A DNA stretch of 64,000 nucleotides from Clostridium sp. CAG:571 (GCA_000434015.1 HF999523.1:391789-455788); one strand, 5' to 3'. Positions 28,009 through 37,566 are shown, counted from the stretch's first letter. Made by a program: numbers and translations. Notes: generated by a model from the sequence alone, not told the origin.

Positions 28009-30606
28009 ATGAAAGTTTTATTTGCGGTAAATAATGATAAGGTTTCCGAATCAATAATAAAAAGATTTCAAAGAGATTACAAAGAGATAATATCTAGTAA
28101 AAATGTATATTATTTTAACGCAATATTAAAAGAATTACAAAAGGATAAATCATATGACAGAATAATTATTAGTGAAGATCTAGAACCATTTTCTAATAAT
28201 AATTATGAAGCAATTGATAAATTTATATTCGATAAGTTGGATAAAATAAGCGATGAGGCATTTAATTCAGAAGGTGCTAATATACCAATTATTTTAATAG
28301 GAACAGATAGACGTACAAGACCAGAGCCATTATTAATAAAACTATTTGGAATTGGAGTGTATGATACTTTAGTTGGACAAGATAGAAGTGTAGAAAAAGT
28401 TTGTGAATTGTTAAATAAACCTAGAAGTAAAAAAGAAGCAAAGGTCTATTATAAAATAGATTCAGATGATGTTGAATATAAGCCAGAAAATGAAAATGAT
28501 GTTAGTGAAGCAGAAATACAAAACATACTAGCACATTATAAAAAATTAGGAAAAGATGAAGAAAAGTATGTAGAAAGTTTTGAACGTATAGCAGTGCAAT
28601 ATACGGATGAACAACTTAAATTAATTATCACATTCTTACCTAAAAATGTAACATATGTCTTAGAAAATAATTCTCCAAAATATAGACAAGTAATGGGGAT
28701 GAATCCAAAGACTATTAGAAAAGAAAATAAGAAATTTAGTGTGAAAAATGAAGAAGCACAAAAAATAGAGTTTATAGAAAAAGAATTAAACAAACAAAGA
28801 TTGAGTAAACCAGTAATTATTCCTACTTCAGTAGATACAAATAAAGTAAAAAGAATTGTTGATAAAAAAAGAGAAGAAGAAAGAATAAGAAAAGTTCCAC
28901 ATACAACACATACATTAGACGAAAACTATGAAAGACATGAAAGAAAGATTGTAAAAAAACCTCGTCATGAAGAAATAGAAGATTTTGAAGATGTAGAAGA
29001 TGTAGTAGAAACAGTAAAAAGAGGAAGGGGAAGACCTCCTAAGAAAAAAACAGAAAGCGAAATACAAGACAAAACAAAGGTGGCAGAACCAGTAAAAAGA
29101 GGAAGAGGAAGACCTCCTAAGAAAAAAATAGAAGATGAAGTAGAAAATGAAACAAAAGTAGTAAGTCCAGTAAAAAGAGGAAGAGGAAGACCTCCTAAGA
29201 AAAAAATAGAAGATGAAGATGTTGATATTTTACCAGGATTTGACGATTTTGAGGACTTAGAAGACGAAGATAAAAAAATACCAACACCAAAAGTAAAAAA
29301 AGACGAAGATGTAACATTACCAGGATTCAATGATTACGATGACGAAGAAGATGAAGAATCATTACCAGGATTTGGCGATAATGATGATTATGAAGAAGAT
29401 GAAGAATCATTACCAGGTGTTGATGATAATGATGATGAATATGAAGACGATGATGATTACAATTATGGAGATGACGAAGAAGAAGATGATGCATCATTGC
29501 CTGGATTTGATGATGACGATGATTATGAAGAAGATGAAGACGATGATGATATATCAGTACCAATGGCAGACGATGACGACGATTATTATGAGGAGGAAGA
29601 TAACACCAAAAGTAATTATAGTGCTCCAATAAGTAATCCAAACTTTAATAGAATGGAACCAATTAGTAAACAAAATTCTAAAGAAATTGAAAGTGCTAAT
29701 AAATATAATTCTTCAGTTAACTTCAATATAGATAATTTAATAAGTAGTGATCAAAAAATTGTATCATTTGTAGGAACTTCAAAAAATGGAACATCATTCT
29801 TAGTAAGTAATTTAGCTCAAATGTTTTCAGAAAAAGGAATAAGTACAGCAATATTAGATCTTACAAAAAATAGAAATGCATATTATATGTATACAGATAA
29901 TAATCCAGAATTAACAGGTGCAGCATATAACTGTATAGAAAATTTAAGAAGAGGAATTGCAGAAGGAATACCAATAAATAAAAATTTAACTGTTTATACA
30001 TCTTTGCCAGATGAAGTGGAAGGATTAAAAGATTATGAAAATATTGTAGAAACCTTATTAAATAATTATTCATTAGTATTGTTAGATTGTGACTTTGATA
30101 CTGAATATGAATACTTTAATGTTGTTCAAGAAATTTATTTAGTACAAAGTTTAGATGTTTTAACTATTCAACCTTTAACAGCATTTTTAAGAGAATTAAA
30201 GGCAAAAGACGTATTAGATCCAAATAAAATTAGAATAGTAATTAACAAACACGTGAGACTAAATAAAATGAGTGACAAAATGTTAATTGAAGGAATGAGT
30301 TCATATAATGATCCAAGTATGTCATTTATGACAGAATTATTTAACAGTAATAATGTTAAATATACAATTATTCCTTTTGATCAACAAGCGTATACTAAAT
30401 ATTTAGATAGTTTAGTAGATTGCAAATTTTCTTTAAGAGGGTATTCAAAAAATATGTTACAAAGTTTAAATAAATTAGGAAATATGGTATTTCCATTAAT
30501 TAATAATAAACCAGTAAAAGAAAAAAATAATAAATATAATAATTACAATAGTAATTTTTCAACAGGAACAAGTAATACTTTAAATAAAATGAAGAAGAAA
30601 TATTAA
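28009..30606 (+). CDS. TadZ/CpaE-like ATPase homologue with AT-hook and acidic inserts
   Basis: This 865-residue product has three parts. Residues 1-130 look like a response-receiver fold (MKVLFAVNNDKVSE..., PIILIGTD). The middle, about 280-550, is disordered: three copies of KRGRGRPPKKK (an AT-hook core) spaced exactly 26 residues apart from 337, then a very acidic section with repeated LPGF/LPGV units. Residues about 580-845 resemble a MinD/ParA ATPase, but the P-loop reads VGTSKNGTSF, lacking the second lysine, and the segment LVLLDCDFD takes the Walker B place. Receiver plus atypical ParA is the TadZ/CpaE layout, used to place secretion or pilus machinery at a pole. The AT-hook insertion is unusual in bacteria and suggests DNA contact. 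Confidence 0.7.
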   Translation: MKVLFAVNNDKVSESIIKRFQRDYKEIISSKNVYYFNAILKELQKDKSYDRIIISEDLEPFSNNNYEAIDKFIFDKLDKISDEAFNSEGANIPIILIGTDRRTRPEPLLIKLFGIGVYDTLVGQDRSVEKVCELLNKPRSKKEAKVYYKIDSDDVEYKPENENDVSEAEIQNILAHYKKLGKDEEKYVESFERIAVQYTDEQLKLIITFLPKNVTYVLENNSPKYRQVMGMNPKTIRKENKKFSVKNEEAQKIEFIEKELNKQRLSKPVIIPTSVDTNKVKRIVDKKREEERIRKVPHTTHTLDENYERHERKIVKKPRHEEIEDFEDVEDVVETVKRGRGRPPKKKTESEIQDKTKVAEPVKRGRGRPPKKKIEDEVENETKVVSPVKRGRGRPPKKKIEDEDVDILPGFDDFEDLEDEDKKIPTPKVKKDEDVTLPGFNDYDDEEDEESLPGFGDNDDYEEDEESLPGVDDNDDEYEDDDDYNYGDDEEEDDASLPGFDDDDDYEEDEDDDDISVPMADDDDDYYEEEDNTKSNYSAPISNPNFNRMEPISKQNSKEIESANKYNSSVNFNIDNLISSDQKIVSFVGTSKNGTSFLVSNLAQMFSEKGISTAILDLTKNRNAYYMYTDNNPELTGAAYNCIENLRRGIAEGIPINKNLTVYTSLPDEVEGLKDYENIVETLLNNYSLVLLDCDFDTEYEYFNVVQEIYLVQSLDVLTIQPLTAFLRELKAKDVLDPNKIRIVINKHVRLNKMSDKMLIEGMSSYNDPSMSFMTELFNSNNVKYTIIPFDQQAYTKYLDSLVDCKFSLRGYSKNMLQSLNKLGNMVFPLINNKPVKEKNNKYNNYNSNFSTGTSNTLNKMKKKY
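29017..29205 (+). repeat. Three 78-bp direct repeats encoding AT-hooks
   Basis: Each unit encodes KRGRGRPPKKK followed by 15 variable, mostly acidic residues. The DNA core GGAAGACCTCCTAAGAAAAA is identical in all three, and C+G-rich for this genome. Confidence 0.85.
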
Positions 30607-30629
30607 AATAGAATAGAGAGGGGATTATT

Positions 30630-31730
30630 TTGTTAATAGCAGTTATTATCATAATAGTATTGTTAGTAATAGCAATAATAGGATTAATTATGTACAACGT
30701 ATCTATACACAAAAAGTTAGAAGAATTCAGTAATACAAATCAAAAAATAACAAGCTTAAATGTATTACAAGATTTTATGGATACTATAAGCGAAGCAAGT
30801 ACAGTAGATCAAAAAATTAAAAAAATAAATAGTATTTTAATAGAAAGATATGATATAAAATATTCTACTATAGTAATTTATAATGGTGCAGAATACCAAG
30901 TAAAAGCTTCAAATGTAGAAGAAAAACACTGGGACACTTTAAGAACTCTTCAAAATGAACCAGTTTTTAGAGATAGTATCCAAACTGCTACCCCTAAATA
31001 TATAACAATAAACCAAGAAGGCGAAAAATTACCATATCAAAGAATGGAATTTGGACGAGCTAAATCTGCTATGTTCTTTCCATTGTATGTAGATAATATT
31101 TATATAGGATATTGGATTATAGAAGGTAGTAAGCCACATGAGTTTGATAATGTTGATACTACTATTTTAGAAGTTGTAAAAAATAATATAGTTTCAGTAT
31201 TAAGAACTGTTGAAAACCAAAAAATTATAGAAAATATAGTTAGAGAAGATAAATTCTCAGGACTAAAATCTGTTGAATACTTATATGGAACTGCAAGAAA
31301 GGTAATAGACCAATATCCAACATCAACAGTATGTCTTTTTAAGATAGTTAATTTACAAAAGATTAATGAACTAGTTAGTAGAAAAACTGGTAATACAGTT
31401 ATTACAGAAGTAAGTGATTTACTAAAAAATAATTTGGCTGAGGAGTACTTTTTTGTAAGATATATGGGACCAAAATTTGCAATAGTATTTTCTGGAATCG
31501 ATACAGCTGGAGTTGTAAATTTTATGAAGGATATGAAAAGAGAAGTAGAAAAACTACGAATAGAACCAGAAGAAGATTATAGAGGAAAGAAAAATATAGT
31601 AGTTAGTCCTAAAATTAATGTTGCAATATCAACATATTACAAAGGAACTGCACTAGAAGGAGTAACAGCCAAATTAGAAGAATACTTAGATAATGCAGAC
31701 CAAACAGAAAATAATATAAATTGTTTATAG
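30630..31730 (+). CDS. Membrane GAF / degenerate GGDEF protein
   Basis: This 366-residue product starts at a TTG behind GAGAGGGGATT. A membrane helix (about 2-24) is followed by a GAF-like sensory domain (about 45-195) and a GGDEF-like domain (about 210-355). The signature that should read GGDEF is MGPKF (in RYMGPKFAIVF), so the metal-binding and catalytic acids are missing and cyclic-di-GMP synthesis is not expected. It probably works as a sensor or structural partner. It lies 24 bases after the TadZ-like gene and shortly before ireB, in one apparent transcription unit. Confidence 0.72.
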   Translation: MLIAVIIIIVLLVIAIIGLIMYNVSIHKKLEEFSNTNQKITSLNVLQDFMDTISEASTVDQKIKKINSILIERYDIKYSTIVIYNGAEYQVKASNVEEKHWDTLRTLQNEPVFRDSIQTATPKYITINQEGEKLPYQRMEFGRAKSAMFFPLYVDNIYIGYWIIEGSKPHEFDNVDTTILEVVKNNIVSVLRTVENQKIIENIVREDKFSGLKSVEYLYGTARKVIDQYPTSTVCLFKIVNLQKINELVSRKTGNTVITEVSDLLKNNLAEEYFFVRYMGPKFAIVFSGIDTAGVVNFMKDMKREVEKLRIEPEEDYRGKKNIVVSPKINVAISTYYKGTALEGVTAKLEEYLDNADQTENNINCL

Positions 31731-31743
31731 GAGGTAATTTATT

Positions 31744-31998
31744 ATGGCTATGGATGAAACAATGAGTTTTAAAGTAGAGAGGGATAAAAATATTAAGGCT
31801 AGAGAAATTTTAAAAGAAGTACATCAAGCACTTGTAGAAAAAGGGTATAATCCAATAAACCAAATAGTTGGGTATATATTATCAGGTGATCCAACATATA
31901 TTACTAGTCATAATAATGCTAGAAATTTAATAAGACAAATCGAAAGAGATGAATTATTGGAAAAAATGGTAAAAAGTTATATAGGATTGGACGACTAA
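31744..31998 (+). CDS. ireB: IreB family regulatory phosphoprotein
   Basis: This 84-residue UPF0297 protein has signatures AREILKEVHQALVEKGYNPINQIVGYILSGDPTYI and ARNLIRQIERDELLE. In Enterococcus IreB is phosphorylated by the PASTA kinase IreK and affects cephalosporin resistance. It starts at an ATG behind TAGGAGGTAAT and is 3 bases from ruvX, a conserved pairing in Firmicutes. Confidence 0.93.
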   Translation: MAMDETMSFKVERDKNIKAREILKEVHQALVEKGYNPINQIVGYILSGDPTYITSHNNARNLIRQIERDELLEKMVKSYIGLDD

Positions 31999-32001
31999 TA
32001 A

Positions 32002-32421
32002 ATGAGAAAATTAGGAATTGATTATGGTGATTCTAGGGTAGGAGTAGCAATTACAGATGCTCTAGGAATAACAGTTCAAGGTTTAGAAACAATACATCAT
32101 AAAGGAAATGATAAAATTGTTTTAAAAAGACTAGAAGAGTTATTAAATGAGTATGAAGTAGATACAATAGTAGTTGGTTTACCTCTTAATATGAATGGTA
32201 CTAAGACTGAAAGAGTTGAAGTTACAGAAAAGTTTATTCATAAGCTAAAATGCAAATTTAATAAATTAAAAATAGAAGAAATAGATGAAAGACTCACTAC
32301 TGTTGCAGCACATAAAACTATGAATTATTTAAATATAAATAAACATAAAAAAAGAGATATTGTAGACACAATATCAGCTGTATATATATTAGAAACATAT
32401 ATGAAAAAGATTACTTCTTAA
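32002..32421 (+). CDS. ruvX: Putative pre-16S rRNA nuclease / Holliday junction resolvase-like
   Basis: This 139-residue YqgF-family RNase H-fold protein has the catalytic aspartate in LGIDYGDSRVGVA, VVGLPLNMNGT, and IDERLTTVAA and DIVDTISAVYILETY at the C-terminus. The family trims the 5' end of 16S rRNA precursors and was first proposed as a Holliday junction resolvase. It sits between ireB and the DUF1292 gene, as in most Clostridia. Confidence 0.93.
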   Translation: MRKLGIDYGDSRVGVAITDALGITVQGLETIHHKGNDKIVLKRLEELLNEYEVDTIVVGLPLNMNGTKTERVEVTEKFIHKLKCKFNKLKIEEIDERLTTVAAHKTMNYLNINKHKKRDIVDTISAVYILETYMKKITS

Positions 32422-32552
32422 AAGCTAATAAAAAACTTAAGAAGTAAAATAGATATAAAGTATATCAAAATAAAAAATGTGAATAATATTTATTAGTTAT
32501 TATCATTGTAGAAATACAATTTAAATATAAAAATTTGAAAGGAGAAATTAAC

Positions 32553-32879
32553 ATGAATGATGATTTAAATAATGTTCCAGATGCAGAGGAAATTGATAAC
32601 ATAGTATCTTTAACAGATGAAGATGGAAATGAAATCGAATTTGAATTCTTAGATTTAATTCAATATGATGGAGAAGAGTATGTTGTATTATTACCTACAG
32701 AAGATTCTGGAGAAGATGCAGGAGAAGTTGTAATTCTAAAATTAGAAGATACAGAAGATGAAAATCAGGAATCTTATGTAAGTGTTGATGATGAAGAAAT
32801 ATTAAATGAAGTATTTCAAATCTTCAAAGAAAAATTTAAAGATGAATTTAATTTTATTGATGATGAAAATAACGATTAG
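32553..32879 (+). CDS. DUF1292 family acidic protein
   Basis: This 108-residue product starts at ATG 32553 behind GAAAGGAGAAATT. A TTG at 32535 in frame overlaps nothing useful. It is very acidic, with the family core DEDGNEIEFEFLDLIQYDGEEYVVLLP. The function is unknown, but the gene neighbours ruvX across Firmicutes (YrzB family). Confidence 0.88.
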   Translation: MNDDLNNVPDAEEIDNIVSLTDEDGNEIEFEFLDLIQYDGEEYVVLLPTEDSGEDAGEVVILKLEDTEDENQESYVSVDDEEILNEVFQIFKEKFKDEFNFIDDENND

Positions 32880-32895
32880 TAAAATTATAAAAATA

Positions 32896-32929
32896 AAAGA
32901 GTCTAGAAAATGTATATCTAGGCTCTTTT
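32896..32929 (+). terminator. Terminator after the DUF1292 gene
   Basis: AAAAGAGTCTAGA pairs with TCTAGGCTCTTTT. Confidence 0.8.
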
Positions 32930-33127
32930 GCTATTAGAAAATTTTTTTATTTTTTATAATATAAAGATATAGATAAAACGAAATATAATTGTAATAAAAT
33001 TGTAATTTAAAAGTAATTTTAAGTATAGAAAGTACTAAGAAATCAGGGGGTTAAAATTCGATTAATGTGGAAATATATTATTTGAAGTTGAAAAAAGAAA
33101 TTTAATAATATAAAATAATAGTGTTAA

Positions 33128-34613
33128 AAACATAGTTTAGTAACAATAACAGGATGTGAAAAGAAGGGAGAAGAAAATAAAAAAGATGAATCATCATCTA
33201 CTAATAATGAGGCTAATGTAGATGCGAATGCATTAAATCTTGAAATAGAATATGCTTCAGATTTTAAGGATGGAATAGCTATAATAAAAAGTGGAGGTAA
33301 ATATGGTGTAATAAATACAGAAGGAAAAATAGTTCTAGATTGTTCGAATTTGATGATAGAAAGAATAGGTGATCTACTAAAAGTAAAGAAAGATCAGAAT
33401 TTTGGATTAGTTGATAAAGATGGAAAAGTAGTAGCTGATTATATCTACCAGACTATAGACAAAATGGATGATGATTTATATAAAGTACGAAAAGGGGATT
33501 ATGGTTTAATAAATAAAGATGGTAAAGAAATAGTACCGTGTAATTTTTTATATATAGGTGAAGTTTCAGAAGGTATTATTACAATGAATGCAAGTGACAA
33601 ATTTATATATGTAACAAAAGAAGGAAAATTAATTACTAAAAAAGGATATAAAAATGCAAGTGATTTTTCAGATGGAATGGCAGGAGTAGAAACGTTCGAA
33701 AATAATAATATTTTCATAGATACAACAGGTAAAGAAATGGTACCAGAGGTTGAAATCAGTATAGCAAATAAATTTTCAGAAGGATTAGCAGCAGTAAAAA
33801 AAGAAAAAGATGGTAAATATTGTTATATAGACAAAACAGGTAAGGTTGTTTTAGATTGTTCAGAATATGAAGATGTGAATAATTTTGAAAATGGATTAGC
33901 AAGGGTGTCAATTGGAAAAAAAGAAAATGAAAGATATGGATTTATAGATAAAACTGGTAAAGTGGTTATAGATTTAATATATGAGAATTGCGAAAAGTTT
34001 TTTAATGGTTTAGCAAAAGTAAAAAAAGATGGAAAGAGTGGATATATAAATACAAATGGAGAGTTTTATGAGTATGATCAAATGGAAGAAAAAAATGGAA
34101 AATTTATAGTTAAGAAAGACGGAAAATATGGACTGTTAGATAAAGATAAAAATGTTATATTAAATACTGAATATCAGAGTATATATAGTACAGACGTAGG
34201 ATTAATTTCGGTAAAAAAAGATGGAGAATATGAATTGCTAAATGAAAATGGAAAAACTACTACAGGAAAAAAATATCTTAGCGTAAACCTATTTAGTGAA
34301 CGGATTATGTTTGGTACTGAAAGAAGATGGACATATGACATATATAGATGAAACTGGTAAAGAAGTTATAACAGATTATGAAATTAGTATGGCGAATAAC
34401 TTTTCAGAAGGGTTAGCAAGCATTAAAAAAACTGGTTCTAATAATTATTGCTATATAGATAAAACTGGTAAGGTAGTTATAGATAATTTAGAGCAGGGAT
34501 ATAATTATTATGGATTTTCAGAAGGATTAGCAAGAGTGTCAATTGGAAAAGATGGAAATGAAAAATATGGATTTATAGATAAAACTGGTAAGATAGTTAT
34601 AGGTAAATTCTAA
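33128..34613 (+). CDS. WG-repeat lipoprotein, 5' end damaged, one CGG +1 site
   Basis: Open from 33128, just after a TAA. The first codons give a lipobox (LVTITGC, Cys at 33155), a Lys/Glu/Ser/Asn linker, and then about ten WG/KWG-type beta repeats with units such as FSEGLA, KYGFIDKTGKVV and YCYIDKTG. No start codon precedes the lipobox in this frame. Upstream DNA still spells a signal peptide (KKEI, IIVLKT) but scattered over other frames with stop codons, so the 5' end looks decayed. Further on, the frame needs a +1 step at CGG 34301 to continue FSE-G-LCLVLKEDGH to the stop at 34613. WG-repeat proteins are surface proteins of unclear role. This may be a pseudogene at its 5' end. Confidence 0.6.
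34301..34304 (+). other. CGG +1 recoding site 4 (CGGA, WG-repeat gene)
   Basis: GAA is followed by in-frame CGG A. Skipping C yields FSEGL, the same glycine that the other repeats of this protein carry (FSEGLA). Confidence 0.75.
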
Positions 34614-34620
34614 AAATAAA

Positions 34621-34683
34621 AAGAAATGGAATTTGTTATATTTTATGATAAAGTAAAAAATATAACAAATTCCATTTCTTTTT
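34621..34683 (+). terminator. Strong terminator
   Basis: A nearly perfect inverted repeat of about 25 bp (AAGAAATGGAATTTGTTATA and its complement) ends in a T-run. Confidence 0.85.
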
Positions 34684-34706
34684 AAATTTTTATGGTGACT
34701 TTAATA

Positions 34707-34735
34707 TTGCTTTTGATAAAAATGTATAATATAAT
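34707..34735 (+). promoter_or_regulatory. Promoter of ispG-ispH
   Basis: TTGCTT, 17 bases, TATAAT, about 53 bases before ispG. Confidence 0.65.
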
Positions 34736-34788
34736 CTAGATATATAAAAAAATAGATATTTTATCCGAAAAAAGGAGATAAATGCGAT

Positions 34789-35842
34789 ATGAATAAAAGA
34801 ACAAAAACAAGAAAAATAATGGTAGGAGATGTACAAATTGGAGGACAAGATAAAGTTGTAATTCAATCTATGACAAATACAAAAACAAAAGATGTACGGT
34901 GCAACAGTAAAACAAATTTTAGAGTTAGAAAAAGCAGGTTGTGAAATTGTTAGAGTTGCTTGTTTAGATATAGACGATGCAAAAGCAATAAAAGAAATAA
35001 AACAAAAAATAAATATTCCGGTAGTAGCAGATATACATTTTGATTATAAAATAGCATTAGAAGCAATTGAAAGTGGAGTTGATAAAATAAGGATTAACCC
35101 TGGAAATATAGGAAGTGAAGAAAGAGTAAAAAAAGTTGTTGAATCATGTAAAAAGCATAAAATACCAATTCGTATAGGAGTAAATGGTGGGTCTTTAGAA
35201 AAGGATTTATTATTAGATGGAAAACCAACAGCTAAAGCAATGGTTGAAAGTGCCAAAAGACATGTAGAAATTTTAGAAAAATTAGACTTTTATGATATAT
35301 GTATATCTTTAAAAGCTTCAGATTTAGATTTGTGTATAGAAGCATATGAAGAAGCAAGTAAAGAATTTAATTATCCATTACATTTAGGAATAACAGAAGC
35401 AGGAACAGCTTTTAGTGGAACTATTAAATCTAGTATAGGACTGGGGGGTTTATTAAGACAAGGTATAGGAGATACAATGAGAGTATCATTATCAGATAAT
35501 CCAGTAGAAGAAATAAAAGTTGCAAAAGAAATTTTGAAAGATTGTAATTTATATAATAAATCTCCAAAGTTAGTAGCATGTCCAACTTGTGGAAGAACAC
35601 AAATTGACTTGATACCAATAGCAAAAGAAGTAGAAGAATTCTTACAAGGAATAGAAGCAGATATAACAGTTGCTGTAATGGGATGCGCTGTAAATGGACC
35701 TGGAGAAGCAAGAAATGCTGATATAGGAATTGCAGGAGGAATAAAAGAAGGTTTATTATTTAAAAAAGGTGAAATTATACGAAAAGTAAAACAAGAAGAA
35801 ATAGTTAATGTATTAAAAGAAGAAATTTTAAAAATGATTTAA
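34789..35842 (+). CDS. ispG: 4-hydroxy-3-methylbut-2-enyl diphosphate synthase, read through one CGG +1 site
   Basis: Joined at CGG 34897 the product has 350 residues, the normal length. This iron-sulfur enzyme performs the next-to-last step of the MEP isoprenoid route. ATG 34789 follows AAAAGGAGAT. The first 36 residues (TRKIMVGDVQIGG, VVIQSMTNTKTKDV) lie in one frame; the rest, from ATVKQILELEKAGCEIVRV, in the +1 frame. The cluster ligands are present in CPTCGRTQIDL and GCAVNGPGEA. Without the shift the first frame would soon stop and no start codon with a ribosome binding site serves the main part. It is 11 bases from ispH, which takes its product. Confidence 0.93.
34897..34900 (+). other. 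CGG +1 recoding site 5 (CGGT, codon 37 of ispG)
   Basis: GTA is followed by in-frame CGG T. Skipping C gives GGT and the frame that carries the rest of IspG. This position is not a conserved glycine in the family, unlike most other sites. Confidence 0.8.
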
Positions 35843-35853
35843 AAGGAGCTTTT

Positions 35854-36711
35854 ATGGAAATAATTTTAGGAAAAACAGCAGGTTTTTGTTATGGTGTAAA
35901 AACAGCAGTTACAAATGCAGAAGAAAAATTAAAAGAATATAAAAATGTATCTTGTTTAGGAGAATTAGTACATAATGGTGAAGTTATAAAAAAATTAGAA
36001 AAATTAGGCTTAAGTGTAGTAGAAAATATTGAAGATTCAAAAAGTAAAGTTATTATAAGAGCACATGGAATCTCAAAAGATATTTATAAAAAAGCAGAAG
36101 CTTTAAATATAGAGGTCTTTGATTTTACATGTCCATTTGTGCTAAAGATACATAATATAGCAGAAGAATATTCAAAAAAAGGGTATTATATATTTTTAAT
36201 TGGAGGAAAAAAACATCCGGAAACTATTGGAACGATTAGTTTTTGTGGGAAAAATTCATGTATAATAGAAAAAGAAGAAGAAATAAAAGAAGCTATAAAA
36301 AAATTAGAAGAATCTAAAATAAAAAAATTATTAATAATTGTGCAAACGACATTTAGTTTAGAAAAATTTAGTTCTTTTGTAGAAAAAATAAAAAATGAAA
36401 TATCAGATGATATAAAATTAGAAATAAAAAATACTATATGTAGTGCTACTAAAATAAGACAAGAGGAAACTGCTAATATTTCTAAAGAAGTAGAATGTAT
36501 GATTATTATCGGAGGAAAAAATAGTTCTAATACTAAAAAACTTTATGATATATCAAAGGAAAATTGTGAAAATACTCTAATAATAGAAACTAAAAATGAA
36601 TTAAATATAGACGAAATAAAGAAATTTAAAAAAATAGGAATAATGGCGGGAGCTTCAACACCAAATGATAGTATAGAAGATGTGATAGAATTAATAAAAA
36701 GTAACGAATAA
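35854..36711 (+). CDS. ispH: 4-hydroxy-3-methylbut-2-enyl diphosphate reductase
   Basis: This 285-residue last enzyme of the MEP pathway makes IPP and DMAPP. Cluster cysteines lie in GFCYGVKTAV (Cys12), FTCPFV (about 95) and the NTICSAT segment (about 195), and AGASTPNDSIEDVI closes the protein. It starts at an ATG behind AAAAGGAG and forms an operon with ispG. In many Clostridia IspH is fused to S1 domains; here it stands alone and the S1 protein is encoded at 19.8 kb. Confidence 0.95.
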   Translation: MEIILGKTAGFCYGVKTAVTNAEEKLKEYKNVSCLGELVHNGEVIKKLEKLGLSVVENIEDSKSKVIIRAHGISKDIYKKAEALNIEVFDFTCPFVLKIHNIAEEYSKKGYYIFLIGGKKHPETIGTISFCGKNSCIIEKEEEIKEAIKKLEESKIKKLLIIVQTTFSLEKFSSFVEKIKNEISDDIKLEIKNTICSATKIRQEETANISKEVECMIIIGGKNSSNTKKLYDISKENCENTLIIETKNELNIDEIKKFKKIGIMAGASTPNDSIEDVIELIKSNE

Positions 36712-36817
36712 AACTATAAAAGCTAATAGTAGTATAAAAAGAAAAAATTAAGCAACTAGAAATTAAAAATAATCTTGGAGAACACATAAATTTCACAAAA
36801 AAGTAACAATAGATATA

Positions 36818-36861
36818 TTGACAAATGACACTGTGTCACTTATAATGCTGACACAGTGTCA
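36818..36861 (+). promoter_or_regulatory. Promoter with two palindromic operators (TetR-ABC operon)
   Basis: A consensus promoter, TTGACA, 17 bases, TATAAT, has TGACACTGTGTCA at 36826-36838 in the spacer and TGACACAGTGTCA at 36849-36861 just after the -10. The centres are 23 bases apart, about two helical turns. The two sites also form one long inverted repeat followed by TTTTTT, so the same DNA could attenuate transcription. The likely binder is the TetR protein encoded just downstream. Confidence 0.8.
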
Positions 36862-36936
36862 TTTTTTAGTTTAAAAGCATAATATATTTAAATTAAATAA
36901 AAGTTAGAATATTTTAAGTGAAAAGAGGTGAAAAAA

Positions 36937-37566
36937 GTGCCTAAAGAAACTTTCTTAAACTTATCAGAAGAGAAAAAAAAGATAATAATTAATGCAGCAA
37001 AAAGAGAATTTGCAAGAGTACCTTTTCAAGAAACATCAATAAAAAATATAGTAGAAGATGCAGGAATTGCAAGAGGAAGTTTTTACCAATATTTCGAAAG
37101 CAAAGAAGATTTGTTAGAATACATAATAAGCAATCATGCATTAATGGTAAATAAAGGAACAGAAGAAACTTTTCATAAGACAAATGGAGATATATTTGAA
37201 GTATTTATTTCGATATATGATCATGTTTTAGAGCAATGTATGTCAAAAGAAGATATAAAATTATATAAAAATATATTCGAAAATATGAAAAATAGTGAAG
37301 ATGGTATTTTTTTAGCAACAATGAAAAAATATAAACCAAAAGATATATCTGAATATTATAGATTAATAAATAAAGAAAATCTAAAAATAGAAAATAAAGA
37401 AGATATGATAATAATAATAAAAATGTTAGGTAGTATAACTAAAAATGCTATTATAAATAGTTTCAGTTATAATAGTAAAAAACAAGCTAAAGAAGAGTAT
37501 TTAAAAATGATTAACTACTTAAAATATGGAATAGAAAAGAAAGAGAGGATTAAAAAGAAATGTTAA
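36937..37566 (+). CDS. TetR-family repressor
   Basis: This 209-residue product starts at GTG 36937 (MPKETFLNLSEEKKK), correctly spaced from AGAGGTG; the track of upstream in-frame codons would start inside that site. Residues about 5-55 form the DNA-binding domain (TSIKNIVEDAGIARGSFYQYFESKEDLLEYI). The rest is a ligand-binding helical domain of unknown specificity. It overlaps the first ABC transporter gene by 7 bases, and two palindromes flank its promoter, so it very likely represses the exporter operon and itself until a drug-like ligand is bound. Confidence 0.92.
   Translation: MPKETFLNLSEEKKKIIINAAKREFARVPFQETSIKNIVEDAGIARGSFYQYFESKEDLLEYIISNHALMVNKGTEETFHKTNGDIFEVFISIYDHVLEQCMSKEDIKLYKNIFENMKNSEDGIFLATMKKYKPKDISEYYRLINKENLKIENKEDMIIIIKMLGSITKNAIINSFSYNSKKQAKEEYLKMINYLKYGIEKKERIKKKC

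Noticed and set aside
29330..29641. Open frames on both strands inside the acidic region of the TadZ-like gene
   Set aside because: They arise from the repetitive GAT/GAA codons of the acidic linker and have biased, implausible composition.
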